Positions 8,941 to 16,967 of a stretch of DNA of 36,050 nucleotides are shown here, one piece after another. The notes beneath the pieces are model-generated. The model was not told the origin of the DNA. It saw only the letters and a program-made list of their open reading frames with translations, and ran no database searches. Every line of letters starts with the position of its first letter. Within the stretch, counting starts at the first letter, position 1. The stretch spans positions 1-36,050 of the forward strand of contig JAVBJN010000094.1 of NCBI GenBank assembly GCA_031546985.1, read 5' to 3'. The stretch comes from JAVBJN01 sp031546985. GTDB lineage: Bacteria > Bacteroidota > Bacteroidia > Chitinophagales > Chitinophagaceae. Both the position numbers and the translations under genes were made by a program.

Positions 8941-9913
8941 ATGCGTTGAAATAGGCTATTTCCTCATCCAGGTTAAGGAAAGGATAATCGGCCTGGAGTT
9001 GCAGTAATTTTTGAAGGTGGGTTTGCATGAATTTCCGGTAGGCTTCGGTATCCGGGTATTGCACCTTGTGCTGGCGTGCAATGAGCAATGGCTTGAGCCG
9101 GGCCATAATCTCGCGGCTTTCTGCACTAATGCCGTAGCCACTGAATTTTTCCATTACAAAAGAAGTAGCCTGGTAGTTGGGATGCACCATATCGGTATCG
9201 TAAAAACGGTAGTCCCGCAAAATATCGGTTACCAGTTCGTATGCCGGGAAATAGCTGGTATGCGGGTATTGGTCTGTGATTTGGTGCACGGCTTCTATAA
9301 GACGGGCCTTGCTCCGGTTGTTGGCTATTACGCCATCCCGTATATGCCGCACCGGGCTTATGGTGAAGATGATGCGCAATGAGGGATTAAAAGCCTGTAG
9401 CTGTTCAATCATATTTTGCAGGGCCGCAGTGGTCTCCGAAGTAGCCAGCATGTGTTTGTTAAAAGACTGCGCGGGTGCCCGGTGGCAATTGGCTACCGGC
9501 ATTCCTGTTTCGGTAAGCTGGTAAGAGAACGATGAACCCAGGGTAATAATCAGCCATTTCGCAGTTTTAAGAAAGGCATGGGCTTCGTCCAGCGTTTCAT
9601 TCATTTGCGTTAATGCTTTTTCCTTTTGGGTAGCGGAGAAACGGCTGTGGTGGTGCCAGCTGTGCCATATTTCGTTCAGGTAAAAAAGGTCGGAACCGGA
9701 ATAGTGGGTGCCGCTCATGTAGCGCTCCAAAGCGTGGCATACACTCAATGGATCGAACAGGATGCCATGCGGATTTTGCATCACTCCAAATTTGTGGTGC
9801 GCCAGGCTGTTGCCGATATGCTCGGTAAAGCATGATCCGATCAGGAAAACAGGTTCCTGGTGCCGGATAGGATCGGTCAGCGGTTTAAGATTCAGCTCAA
9901 GTAAGAATTCCAT
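8939..9913 (-). CDS. GSCFA domain protein (SGNH-hydrolase-like)
   Basis: This 324-residue soluble protein carries the family signature near its N-terminus: GSCFTEHIG at residues 26-34. Further conserved pieces are GVMQNPHGILFDP, the LITLGSS strand, TISPVRHIRDG and a late DTDMVHPNYQA segment. The last resembles the Asp-x-x-His catalytic end of SGNH/GDSL esterases. GSCFA proteins are thought to be hydrolases of the SGNH superfamily, but the substrate is not known. There is no signal peptide. The gene stands alone on the minus strand between a convergent terminator and the hairpin cluster upstream. Confidence 0.85.
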   Translation of the reverse strand: MEFLLELNLKPLTDPIRHQEPVFLIGSCFTEHIGNSLAHHKFGVMQNPHGILFDPLSVCHALERYMSGTHYSGSDLFYLNEIWHSWHHHSRFSATQKEKALTQMNETLDEAHAFLKTAKWLIITLGSSFSYQLTETGMPVANCHRAPAQSFNKHMLATSETTAALQNMIEQLQAFNPSLRIIFTISPVRHIRDGVIANNRSKARLIEAVHQITDQYPHTSYFPAYELVTDILRDYRFYDTDMVHPNYQATSFVMEKFSGYGISAESREIMARLKPLLIARQHKVQYPDTEAYRKFMQTHLQKLLQLQADYPFLNLDEEIAYFNA

Positions 9914-9970
9914 ACGGGGTACTAATCGCCGGTAAAGTTAACGTTTGCAGCCCAGCCCGGCAGAAAACAA

Positions 9971-9996
9971 AACCAGCCGGAAGACTCCGGCTGGTT
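9971..9996 (-). terminator. Covarying hairpin, copy 1 of 3 (terminator-like)
   Basis: A perfect 10-bp stem AACCAGCCGG / CCGGCTGGTT encloses the loop AAGACT. On the minus strand it is followed by TTTTGTTTTC, a terminator-like tail. Flanking bases on both sides match copy 3 over about 47 bases. It lies just upstream of the GSCFA gene. Confidence 0.75.
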
Positions 9997-10042
9997 GATT
10001 TAAAGGGTATATGAAAAAAACAGGTTTGTGGTAAAAGGCAAA

Positions 10043-10068
10043 AACCGGTCGGAAGACTCCGACCGGTT
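10043..10068 (-). terminator. Covarying hairpin, copy 2 of 3 (terminator-like)
   Basis: A perfect 10-bp stem AACCGGTCGG / CCGACCGGTT has the same AAGACT loop as copy 1. Two stem pairs are swapped relative to copy 1 (A-T to G-C and C-G to T-A), so pairing is preserved although the sequence changed. A T-rich tail follows on the minus strand. The 160 bases between this copy and copy 3 are AT-rich and show no gene. Confidence 0.75.
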
Positions 10069-10227
10069 GATTATGAAAGAGTAAAAAACTTGCATTGGCT
10101 ATTACTAAAATAGTAAAAAAATGCATGGGATTGTAAATTAATTATACGAATGAATAATATTTTTATTACTCATATTATACGTTGGTTTTTCTTCTGTTGG
10201 GTGATAACTGTAAACGTGTAAAAACAA

Positions 10228-10253
10228 AACCAGCCGGAAGACTCCGGCCGGTT
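10228..10253 (-). terminator. Terminator of the PKD/T9SS gene (hairpin copy 3 of 3)
   Basis: The stem AACCAGCCGG / CCGGCCGGTT (one A-C mismatch) with loop AAGACT lies 23 bases after the stop codon of the minus-strand PKD/T9SS gene. It is followed on that strand by TTTTGTTTTTA, so this copy is very likely the functional terminator. Confidence 0.85.
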
Positions 10254-10276
10254 GATAAAGGGTATATGAAAGAAGA

Positions 10277-12004
10277 CTAAGGTTTAACCAGTTTGTGGAT
10301 TTCAGAAACCTGTTTTCCATTAACCTGGATGTTGTAAATACCAGACGCCAGTTGGCTGATGTTTACCGGAATATTTATGCTGCCGTTCTGAGTATTTTTT
10401 TGTTGTGCCATAACCAGTTTACCTGCTGCATCAAAGATGCGGATGGTAAGCGCGCCATCGCCCAGGCCCTTGCCCTGGATGGTAATCATATCGCTGGCAG
10501 GGTTGGGATATACGGTGAGCAATGTGGTTTTGTCTACCGCTGTAACGCTGGTTGGCGTTTGAGGCACAATCTGATCGTGGTCTGTTTTAAAATTGATCGC
10601 TGTTTTTTCCTGTCCGGCAGCGGTAAGCACAATGTTGCCAAACGCATGGCCGTACCTGTTCAGCATTTCGGGCACTACATTGTAAATGCCCAGTGGAATG
10701 TTGGAGAAGCTGTACTTTCCATCAGCTCCTGTAATGGCATAGGCAACGTTATCGCCGCTGGGTTTTTGCAGGAACATGGTAACGCCGGCTACAGGATCGC
10801 CAATACCCGAAGTTTTGTTCGCACCCATCAGCACACTGCCACCAATAAAGCCCGGCCCTCCGGGGGTGGTACCCGCTATAAGGCTTATGTTAGAAAACGT
10901 GAGGCCGTTGGCCACTACAATATTGCGGGCGGTGCTCCAGCTTAAATTGGCAGAATCGTAGGTGGGCAACCAATTGTTGGCATTAGCGCCATATGCTGCC
11001 ATAGCTTTTACCAGGTAAGTGCCATTGGCCATGCCTACAAAGCGACCATAAGCGTATGGGCTAAAGGCAGGTTTCATCATAGAGTCTACAGCCGTAAGGG
11101 TTTGCGCAGCGCTATCGTATTGGATAAGCCAGATCTTAACCGAGTCGATTAAGGAGTCCATCAGGTAATTGTGTACCGTTACATCAATCGCGTTGGCGCC
11201 CACCCAAATGACTTTGGTTACGGGCGATTTGTGGGTAATGTAATTGGGCACGGCAACGGGTTGATTGTAATTAACGCTAAGGGTATAGGTATGTATACCG
11301 GGATTGGGGTAAGTTAGGGTTTTGGTGTTTCCTGTGCCCAGGTTTGCCGATCCTTCTTTCCAGATAGGCATTATGGTCAGATTCGATAACGCGGTATACG
11401 AGGCCGTAAGCGTTACCGCATTGGTGGGGGCAAGGGTATGGGTAAAATCGAGGTTCATATTACCGGCCAGTATCCTTCTTTCATAATATCCTGTGCAGGA
11501 GCCATTTACCGAAGTTAGGCGTATGGTATAGAGGCCCGCCTGGCCATAGGGATATTGTATAGAATCGGCAGTAGATGCTACCGTGTTGCCATCGCCCAGG
11601 CTCCAGGTATAGTTGGTGCCGGGTGTGGCACCGCCAATTATTTCCAATGCTACTTTGCTGCCCGAAATGGGGTCGAGGTTAACCACAAACGAGTCGACAC
11701 AGGGCGGCAGGGTAATGGTTACGTTAAAAGTGGTATCGTCCCAGCAGCCGATTGGGGAGTTAATGAGGTGTACGGTGTAGGTACCCGGATTGTTGTATAC
11801 ATGCTCCGTATTGGTACTGGCCGAGTATTGACCATCGCCAAAAGACCAGTAAGTACTATCGCCCGGGTTACCGGGTGTAGACAGGTTGGTAAACGATACT
11901 TTGTTGCCCGTAGTGGTATAACTGAGATTGGCATGGCATTGGGCATAGGCCCCCATGCTGGATAAGCCTAGAAAGGTGGTTAACAAGAGTAATTTCCTTT
12001 TCAT
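10277..12004 (-). CDS. PKD-domain surface/secreted protein with type IX secretion C-terminal signal
   Basis: This is a 575-residue protein with a Sec signal peptide (about 1-21, cleavage after AYA). Two PKD-like domains follow (about 25-95 with YWSFGDGQYS, and about 105-180 with TYTWSLGDG-type motif). The middle is unassigned. Around 385-465 lies a carboxypeptidase-regulatory/SdrD-like beta domain (GADGKYSFSNIPLGIYNV). The last about 75 residues form a T9SS type A sorting domain: LTVYPNPASD, then LASGIYNIQVN and a basic KLVKP end. The protein should therefore cross the outer membrane through the type IX secretion system and be surface-attached or released. Ligands are unknown. It is transcribed alone, with hairpin copy 3 as terminator. 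Confidence 0.88.
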   Translation of the reverse strand: MKRKLLLLTTFLGLSSMGAYAQCHANLSYTTTGNKVSFTNLSTPGNPGDSTYWSFGDGQYSASTNTEHVYNNPGTYTVHLINSPIGCWDDTTFNVTITLPPCVDSFVVNLDPISGSKVALEIIGGATPGTNYTWSLGDGNTVASTADSIQYPYGQAGLYTIRLTSVNGSCTGYYERRILAGNMNLDFTHTLAPTNAVTLTASYTALSNLTIMPIWKEGSANLGTGNTKTLTYPNPGIHTYTLSVNYNQPVAVPNYITHKSPVTKVIWVGANAIDVTVHNYLMDSLIDSVKIWLIQYDSAAQTLTAVDSMMKPAFSPYAYGRFVGMANGTYLVKAMAAYGANANNWLPTYDSANLSWSTARNIVVANGLTFSNISLIAGTTPGGPGFIGGSVLMGANKTSGIGDPVAGVTMFLQKPSGDNVAYAITGADGKYSFSNIPLGIYNVVPEMLNRYGHAFGNIVLTAAGQEKTAINFKTDHDQIVPQTPTSVTAVDKTTLLTVYPNPASDMITIQGKGLGDGALTIRIFDAAGKLVMAQQKNTQNGSINIPVNISQLASGIYNIQVNGKQVSEIHKLVKP

Positions 12005-12074
12005 GATTTTTGGATTTTGCTTGTGTGTTTAAATAGACCATCACCCAACTGGCAAAGGTTGGGGCATAAAAGGC

Positions 12075-12104
12075 AAAGAGCCGCCTCGTATGAAGCAGCT
12101 CTTT
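12075..12104 (-). terminator. Terminator of the uvrA-DUF6452-DUF6048 operon
   Basis: On the minus strand a 10-bp stem AAAGAGCTGC / GCGGCTCTTT (one G-U) with a 10-base loop is followed by a short T run. It lies 36 bases beyond the stop of the DUF6048 gene and before the start of the PKD gene. Confidence 0.75.
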
Positions 12105-12139
12105 GATAATCAGTTTATAACGTTTCCTGTATGAAATAT

Positions 12140-12832
12140 TTATTTGACCGAAGGCTTGTACACATATTTCTTAACCGGGATGGCGTAAAAAATATGGATA
12201 GAAAAGTCGAAAATAGTGGCTTTGTCCCCTTTGCCATAGCCTGGTATAAGCGAAGGCGATAAGTCGTTGAATGCCTTTTTGTTCATCAGCCATTTGCCTC
12301 TGATGCTCCATCCGGCATATACATTGCGCAGCACCTCCATGCTAATGCCGCCGGTAATCTCCAGCCAATGCGCTGTAAAGTTCTGGGCGGGCATAATGCC
12401 ATTGGTAGGGCCCCAATATGCATCATATACGGTATAATTGGCCTGTCCGCGGTTCATTAATCCCAATCCGTACCGCAGCCCAACAAAAACCTTGTCGTAA
12501 TCGTTGGCCGCTTCGGGGGTAAACAGGCTTTTGTCTATACCAATGCGCATAAAAGAGCCCGAGGAGCTGTATTTAAGGTAGTCGTAATCTACCACATCGC
12601 GGCCCCAGCCACCTTCCAGTACCGCCGCCAGATCGCGTTTAAAATCATAATCCATGGCCCCTTCATAGGTTTGCCTGCTGGTAGCCGCATTTATGATAAA
12701 ACGGCTGGCATCGATCCCTATCCGGAGGTGTGTGGTACGCACACTGTCCTGCCGGGCAAAAGCGCCCGAAGTGCACAGCAAAAGCGCTAATGCCAGGAGT
12801 TTAGTGGAAATAGATCTTAATATTCTGGTCAT
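12140..12832 (-). CDS. DUF6048 family protein (probable outer-membrane barrel)
   Basis: This 230-residue protein has a signal peptide (about 1-26, cleavage after AFA). The mature part has beta-barrel-like strands: RIGIDASRF, GSFMRIGIDKSLF, VFVGLRYGLGLM, HWLEITGGISMEVL, AGWSIRGKWL. It ends in a strand FDFSIHIFYAIPV. The pattern fits DUF6048, a Bacteroidota family without known function. The gene starts inside the 3' end of the DUF6452 gene (32-base overlap), so the two are translationally coupled, and the pairing of these two families is itself supporting evidence. It is the last gene of a run that begins with uvrA. Confidence 0.7.
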   Translation of the reverse strand: MTRILRSISTKLLALALLLCTSGAFARQDSVRTTHLRIGIDASRFIINAATSRQTYEGAMDYDFKRDLAAVLEGGWGRDVVDYDYLKYSSSGSFMRIGIDKSLFTPEAANDYDKVFVGLRYGLGLMNRGQANYTVYDAYWGPTNGIMPAQNFTAHWLEITGGISMEVLRNVYAGWSIRGKWLMNKKAFNDLSPSLIPGYGKGDKATIFDFSIHIFYAIPVKKYVYKPSVK

Positions 12833-13283
12833 TCGTTGAGTTGTTCACCGCGGCCCGTATGATCTTAACCGAGTCGATTGTTGCACCGCCGGTTGATGCC
12901 GATTTGAGGGTAAAAAAGTAGGTATACCCACAGGTGTTGGATATGAATTTAAGTTCCTTATCGTAGCTGAAACGAAGCGTATCGGTTACCGCTGTGCTGT
13001 CGGTTTTAATAAAAAAATTAACCGCATCGGTATTGGGCGATAAAGGCAGCGCCACATTTTGCAACGCAGCACCATTTACATACAACGAATCATTGCCCTG
13101 TGCGCCAATATAGGCATTGGGCAGGGCCACGGGGTATTCGTTGCCATTGGTGTCTATCTGGTAAAAATTAGCTTTTACCAATGCCTGTAAAGGCACAGCG
13201 CAGGTAGGTTTTATCTTCTCGCAGCTGCTGTACGCCACCATCATGGCCAGTACACCCGTAAGTATGTAAATACGTTTACGCAT
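12801..13283 (-). CDS. DUF6452 family protein, probable lipoprotein
   Basis: I place the start at the ATG at 13281-13283 (160 residues), because the longer frame would need a TTG and adds residues before the signal sequence. The N-terminus MRKRIYILTGVLAMMVAYSSC looks like a lipoprotein signal with Cys around residue 21, although Tyr at -3 makes the lipobox imperfect. The rest matches DUF6452: an early CAVP, the LP..YIGAQGNDSLY stretch, LPLSPNTDAVNFF, DTLRFSYDKELKFISNTCGY and a final NIKIYF. Function is unknown. The start codon lies 20 bases after the uvrA stop and the 3' end overlaps the DUF6048 start, suggesting one transcript. Confidence 0.7.
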   Translation of the reverse strand: MRKRIYILTGVLAMMVAYSSCEKIKPTCAVPLQALVKANFYQIDTNGNEYPVALPNAYIGAQGNDSLYVNGAALQNVALPLSPNTDAVNFFIKTDSTAVTDTLRFSYDKELKFISNTCGYTYFFTLKSASTGGATIDSVKIIRAAVNNSTNDQNIKIYFH

Positions 13284-13303
13284 AAGTTGTAACGGGCGCA
13301 AAG

Positions 13304-16153
13304 TTATAATTCGTTTTTTAAATATTGCCCGGTATGGCTTTCTTTCACTTTTACAATCTGCTCCGGCGTGCCGCTGGCTACAATGGAGCCGCCGCCCTGG
13401 CCACCTTCGGGGCCAAGGTCTACCACATAATCGGCCATTTTAACCACATCGAGGTTGTGCTCAATAACCAGCACGGTATTGCCCCGGTTTACCAGTTTTT
13501 CCAGCACGTTCAGCAAATGTTCAATGTCCTGGAAGTGCAGCCCCGTAGTAGGCTCGTCCAGGATGTAAAAGGTTTTACCGGTATCTTTTTTAGACAGCTC
13601 GGTAGCCAGTTTTACCCGCTGGGCCTCGCCACCGCTTAGCGTTACCGCGCTCTGGCCCAGGGTAATATAACCCAGGCCCACTTCCTGCAAAGTGCGGGTT
13701 TTGCGGTGCAGCGATGGTACGTTAATAAAGAATTCTACCGCGTCGTCTACCGTCATATCCAGCACATCGCTGATGGATTTGCCTTTGTATCGGATCTCCA
13801 GTGTTTCGCGGTTGTAGCGCTTGCCATTGCATTTTTCGCAATGCACATATACATCCGGCAAAAAGTTCATTTCAATAACCCGCATACCACCGCCTTCGCA
13901 CACTTCGCAACGGCCGCCTTTTACATTAAATGAAAAACGGCCTGCGTTGTAACCCCGTATTTTGGCTTCGGGCACGCTGGCAAACAGCTGGCGCACATCG
14001 GTAAAGAAGTTGCAATAAGTAGCCGGGTTGCTGCGGGGTGTGCGGCCAATGGGCGATTGGTCTATCTCAATCACCTTGTCGATATGCTCCAGACCGCTTA
14101 CACTTTTGTAAGCCATAGGCGCAGTTTTGCTTTTGTAACAATGCTGCGACAAAATGGGATACAGCGTATCGTTGATAAGTGTTGATTTGCCACTGCCCGA
14201 TACACCCGATACACAAATGAATGTGCCCAGCGGCAGCTTTACCGATACGTTTTTAAGCGTATGACCGGTAGCGCCTTTCAGCTCCAGTAAATTACCGTTG
14301 CCTTTGCGGCGGGTTTTAGGCGTTTCTATTTTACGGGTTCCGTTCAGGTATTGCGAGGTAAGGGAGTTCGATTTTATCACATCGCCGGGTATACCCTGCG
14401 ATATGATGCGGCCGCCGTGTGTGCCGGCTCCCGGGCCTACGTCTATAAGGTGGTCGGCAGCCAGCATAATGTCTTTATCGTGCTCTACCACCAGCACGGT
14501 ATTGCCGGTGTCGCGCAGGTTTTGCAAAGCGGTAATAAGGCGGTGGTTATCGCGCTGGTGTAAGCCAATGCTCGGTTCGTCCAGGATATAAGTAATGCCC
14601 ATCAGCTGCGAACCAATTTGCGTAGCCAGGCGTATGCGTTGCGACTCGCCTCCGCTCAGCGTGCGCGAAGCCCGGTTGATGGAAAGATAACCCAGGCCTA
14701 CATTGAGCAAAAAGCCCAGGCGGTCGCGAATCTCTTTAAGCACATCTTTGGCAATTACATTTTGTTTGTTGTTCAGGCGCTTCTCCACATCGCTGAACCA
14801 ATCGGCCAGCCCGTCCAGGTGCATATTGCTGAGCTCGGCAATATTGCGGTCGGCCACTTTAAACCAGAGGCTTTCTTTTTTGAGGCGTGCACCGTGGCAT
14901 TCGGGGCAGTCTACCAGTTGCATATACTTCTCTGCCCACTGGCGTATGCCATCGGAGCTGCTTTCGTTAAACCAGCGTATCACCATGTTTACGATACCTT
15001 CAAACTCGGTTTCGTAGGTCTGCTTTTCGTTGTCGTAGTTGAGCACCATTTCGAGCTTGCCATCTTCGGCGCCGAACAAGATCATGTTCATGGCTTTTTC
15101 CGACAGCTTTTCGATAGGGTCGTTGAGCGAGAATTTATATTGCTTGCCCAGCTGTTTTACCTGGTTGTAGATAAATACTTCGCGCGACTGGCCCAGCGGG
15201 GCAATGGCACCATCGGCAATGCTCACTGTTTTGTCGGGAATTACCGCGTCCATATCTACATGGTACACCGTGCCCAGCCCTTTGCAGGTAGGACAGGCGC
15301 CATAAGGCGAGTTAAACGAGAAGGTGTTGGGCGAAGGTTCTTCGTAGCTGAGGCCAGTTTCCTCACACATCAGCTGCTTGCTGTACTGCACCAGTTTATC
15401 GCTGCCGTGCAGCTCCAGGAACATGAGCCCCTTGCCCGATTGCAGTGCTTGCTGAATGCTCTGGCTCAGGCGCACTTTACTTTCTTCATCCACCTTAAGC
15501 CGGTCGATCACCAGTTCTATATCGTGAATTTTGTAGCGGTCTACCTGCATCCGTTCTTTCAGATCCAGGATTTCGCCATCTACCCGCACTTTTACATAGC
15601 CCTGCTTGCGCAATTGCTCAAACAGCTCGCGGTAATGCCCTTTACGGCCACGTACCACAGGTGAGAGCACCACTACCTTTTGTCCGGAGAAATTGGCGTA
15701 CACATGGTCTACAATCTCTTCTTCGGTAAAGCGGGTCATTTTTTTACCTGTATTGTACGAATAGGCCTGGCCAATACGGGCATACAGGAGGCGGAGAAAA
15801 TCATATATTTCTGTAACGGTACCTACGGTACTTCTCGGGTTTTTGTTGGTGGTTTTCTGTTCAATGGAGATAACAGGGCTCAGGCCGGTGATCTGGTCTA
15901 CATCGGGTCGTTCCAGGTCGCCGAGGAACTGCCGGGCATAGGCCGAGAAACTTTCCATGTAACGGCGCTGACCTTCGGCGTAAATGGTATCAAACGCCAG
16001 CGAAGATTTTCCGCTGCCGCTTAATCCGGTAATTACGACCAGTTTATTTTTGGGAATTTGAACATCGATGTTTTTCAGGTTGTGTGCACGGGCTCCTAAC
16101 ACTTCTATCTGCTCAACCACTTCGGTTTGGGGTTGCTTTTTTGCTTTAGCCAT
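13304..16153 (-). CDS. uvrA: Excinuclease ABC subunit A
   Basis: This is a 949-residue DNA-damage sensor of nucleotide excision repair. It binds damaged DNA as a dimer, loads UvrB and hydrolyses ATP. Both ABC modules are complete: Walker A GLSGSGKSS (about 43-51) and GVSGSGKST (about 650-658), with signatures LSGGESQ (499) and LSGGEAQ (839). The C-terminal zinc finger has Cys749, Cys752, Cys772 and Cys775. In the N-terminal zinc module only the second pair (Cys287, Cys290) is intact; the first pair reads CEET (Cys263 alone), which I believe is common in Bacteroidota UvrA. Two genes of unknown function follow closely on the same strand. Confidence 0.98.
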   Translation of the reverse strand: MAKAKKQPQTEVVEQIEVLGARAHNLKNIDVQIPKNKLVVITGLSGSGKSSLAFDTIYAEGQRRYMESFSAYARQFLGDLERPDVDQITGLSPVISIEQKTTNKNPRSTVGTVTEIYDFLRLLYARIGQAYSYNTGKKMTRFTEEEIVDHVYANFSGQKVVVLSPVVRGRKGHYRELFEQLRKQGYVKVRVDGEILDLKERMQVDRYKIHDIELVIDRLKVDEESKVRLSQSIQQALQSGKGLMFLELHGSDKLVQYSKQLMCEETGLSYEEPSPNTFSFNSPYGACPTCKGLGTVYHVDMDAVIPDKTVSIADGAIAPLGQSREVFIYNQVKQLGKQYKFSLNDPIEKLSEKAMNMILFGAEDGKLEMVLNYDNEKQTYETEFEGIVNMVIRWFNESSSDGIRQWAEKYMQLVDCPECHGARLKKESLWFKVADRNIAELSNMHLDGLADWFSDVEKRLNNKQNVIAKDVLKEIRDRLGFLLNVGLGYLSINRASRTLSGGESQRIRLATQIGSQLMGITYILDEPSIGLHQRDNHRLITALQNLRDTGNTVLVVEHDKDIMLAADHLIDVGPGAGTHGGRIISQGIPGDVIKSNSLTSQYLNGTRKIETPKTRRKGNGNLLELKGATGHTLKNVSVKLPLGTFICVSGVSGSGKSTLINDTLYPILSQHCYKSKTAPMAYKSVSGLEHIDKVIEIDQSPIGRTPRSNPATYCNFFTDVRQLFASVPEAKIRGYNAGRFSFNVKGGRCEVCEGGGMRVIEMNFLPDVYVHCEKCNGKRYNRETLEIRYKGKSISDVLDMTVDDAVEFFINVPSLHRKTRTLQEVGLGYITLGQSAVTLSGGEAQRVKLATELSKKDTGKTFYILDEPTTGLHFQDIEHLLNVLEKLVNRGNTVLVIEHNLDVVKMADYVVDLGPEGGQGGGSIVASGTPEQIVKVKESHTGQYLKNEL

Positions 16154-16237
16154 ACCGTAAAGATAGGAACAAGCAGGCAGTGAAAATCAAAACGGTTGTC
16201 AGATAATTCGCGCCGCTTTTCCCGAATGGGGGCAGGC

Positions 16238-16927
16238 TTAGGAAACCAATACAAGCCTTTGGGTTACAGGTTTTGATAAATGAAATATGATGAGTGCCTG
16301 GGCGGCGGTATAGGTGCCCATAACCAGTACATCTCCCGCCGCGGTGCTGCATACCGGCCTAAAGTGCTGTATGGCCAGAATACTATCGGACAATACAAAT
16401 AAAAGAGCGCCTAAAATACCCATGCCACTAAAGTGGTGGCGGGAGCTGCGGTTGAGCCCATTGTAACAGGCGGCAAACAGCATAACGTTAATGGCCAGGG
16501 CATACACCAGCACCGGAAGGTGCATATTGCCCAGTGCAGGCCACAGGTAAACCATGAGGATGGTAACGAAATCGAGTATGGCAAATGCGATAATGCCGAG
16601 GCGCAGTATTTTGGTATTGGAGCGGGGCGCATGCCGGAAAAACAGCCAGGCATAAGCACATTGCATGAGTAGAAAGGCTGTGAGGCCGCCCAAAAAGAAC
16701 CCTGTGTTGAAATGGGTGAACAGCAACAGAATATCGCCAATCCAGGCCAGGCCCAGGGTGAGCAGCAGCAGGTTATTGGGACGTTGTATATGGTGCCTGC
16801 AATACCAGAGATAGGTAATGGCCAGTGCAGGCATGAGCAAAGGTTTAAAAATACTGTGCAGGCCAGGCCATTGAAACCACAGCGAAAGTACATCAGCAAT
16901 GCTGAGCAGGGCATACCACCATAACAT
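16238..16927 (-). CDS. YhhN/TMEM86-family membrane protein (putative lysoplasmalogenase)
   Basis: I use the ATG at 16925-16927 (229 residues); the longer frame runs into the start of the divergent aldehyde dehydrogenase. The protein is almost entirely membrane helices, about eight. Conserved family features include the LAWIGDILLL segment (about residues 78-87) and the late LFVLSDSILAI segment with an acidic Asp in the membrane. YhhN proteins include lysoplasmalogenases that cleave the vinyl-ether bond of lysoplasmalogens; whether this one does is unknown. uvrA follows on the same strand after 84 bases, so co-transcription is possible. Confidence 0.8.
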   Translation of the reverse strand: MLWWYALLSIADVLSLWFQWPGLHSIFKPLLMPALAITYLWYCRHHIQRPNNLLLLTLGLAWIGDILLLFTHFNTGFFLGGLTAFLLMQCAYAWLFFRHAPRSNTKILRLGIIAFAILDFVTILMVYLWPALGNMHLPVLVYALAINVMLFAACYNGLNRSSRHHFSGMGILGALLFVLSDSILAIQHFRPVCSTAAGDVLVMGTYTAAQALIIFHLSKPVTQRLVLVS

Positions 16928-16967
16928 GTTACATTTGAATATTGGTACAGTTAAATCTACCACTTTT

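Noticed and set aside
9938..10320. Two short minus-strand frames that both encode QPAGVFRLVLF-like peptides
   Set aside because: The shared peptide is just the repeated terminator hairpin read as codons; one frame also overlaps the end of the PKD/T9SS gene.
14618..15664. A 348-codon plus-strand frame opposite uvrA
   Set aside because: A shadow frame of a highly conserved gene; codon constraints of uvrA explain its length.
16158..16191. Possible uvrA promoter (TTTG, 22-base spacer, TATCTTTA on the minus strand)
   Set aside because: It would place the transcription start at or inside the uvrA start codon, and the -7 box has one mismatch; co-transcription from the upstream gene is equally likely.
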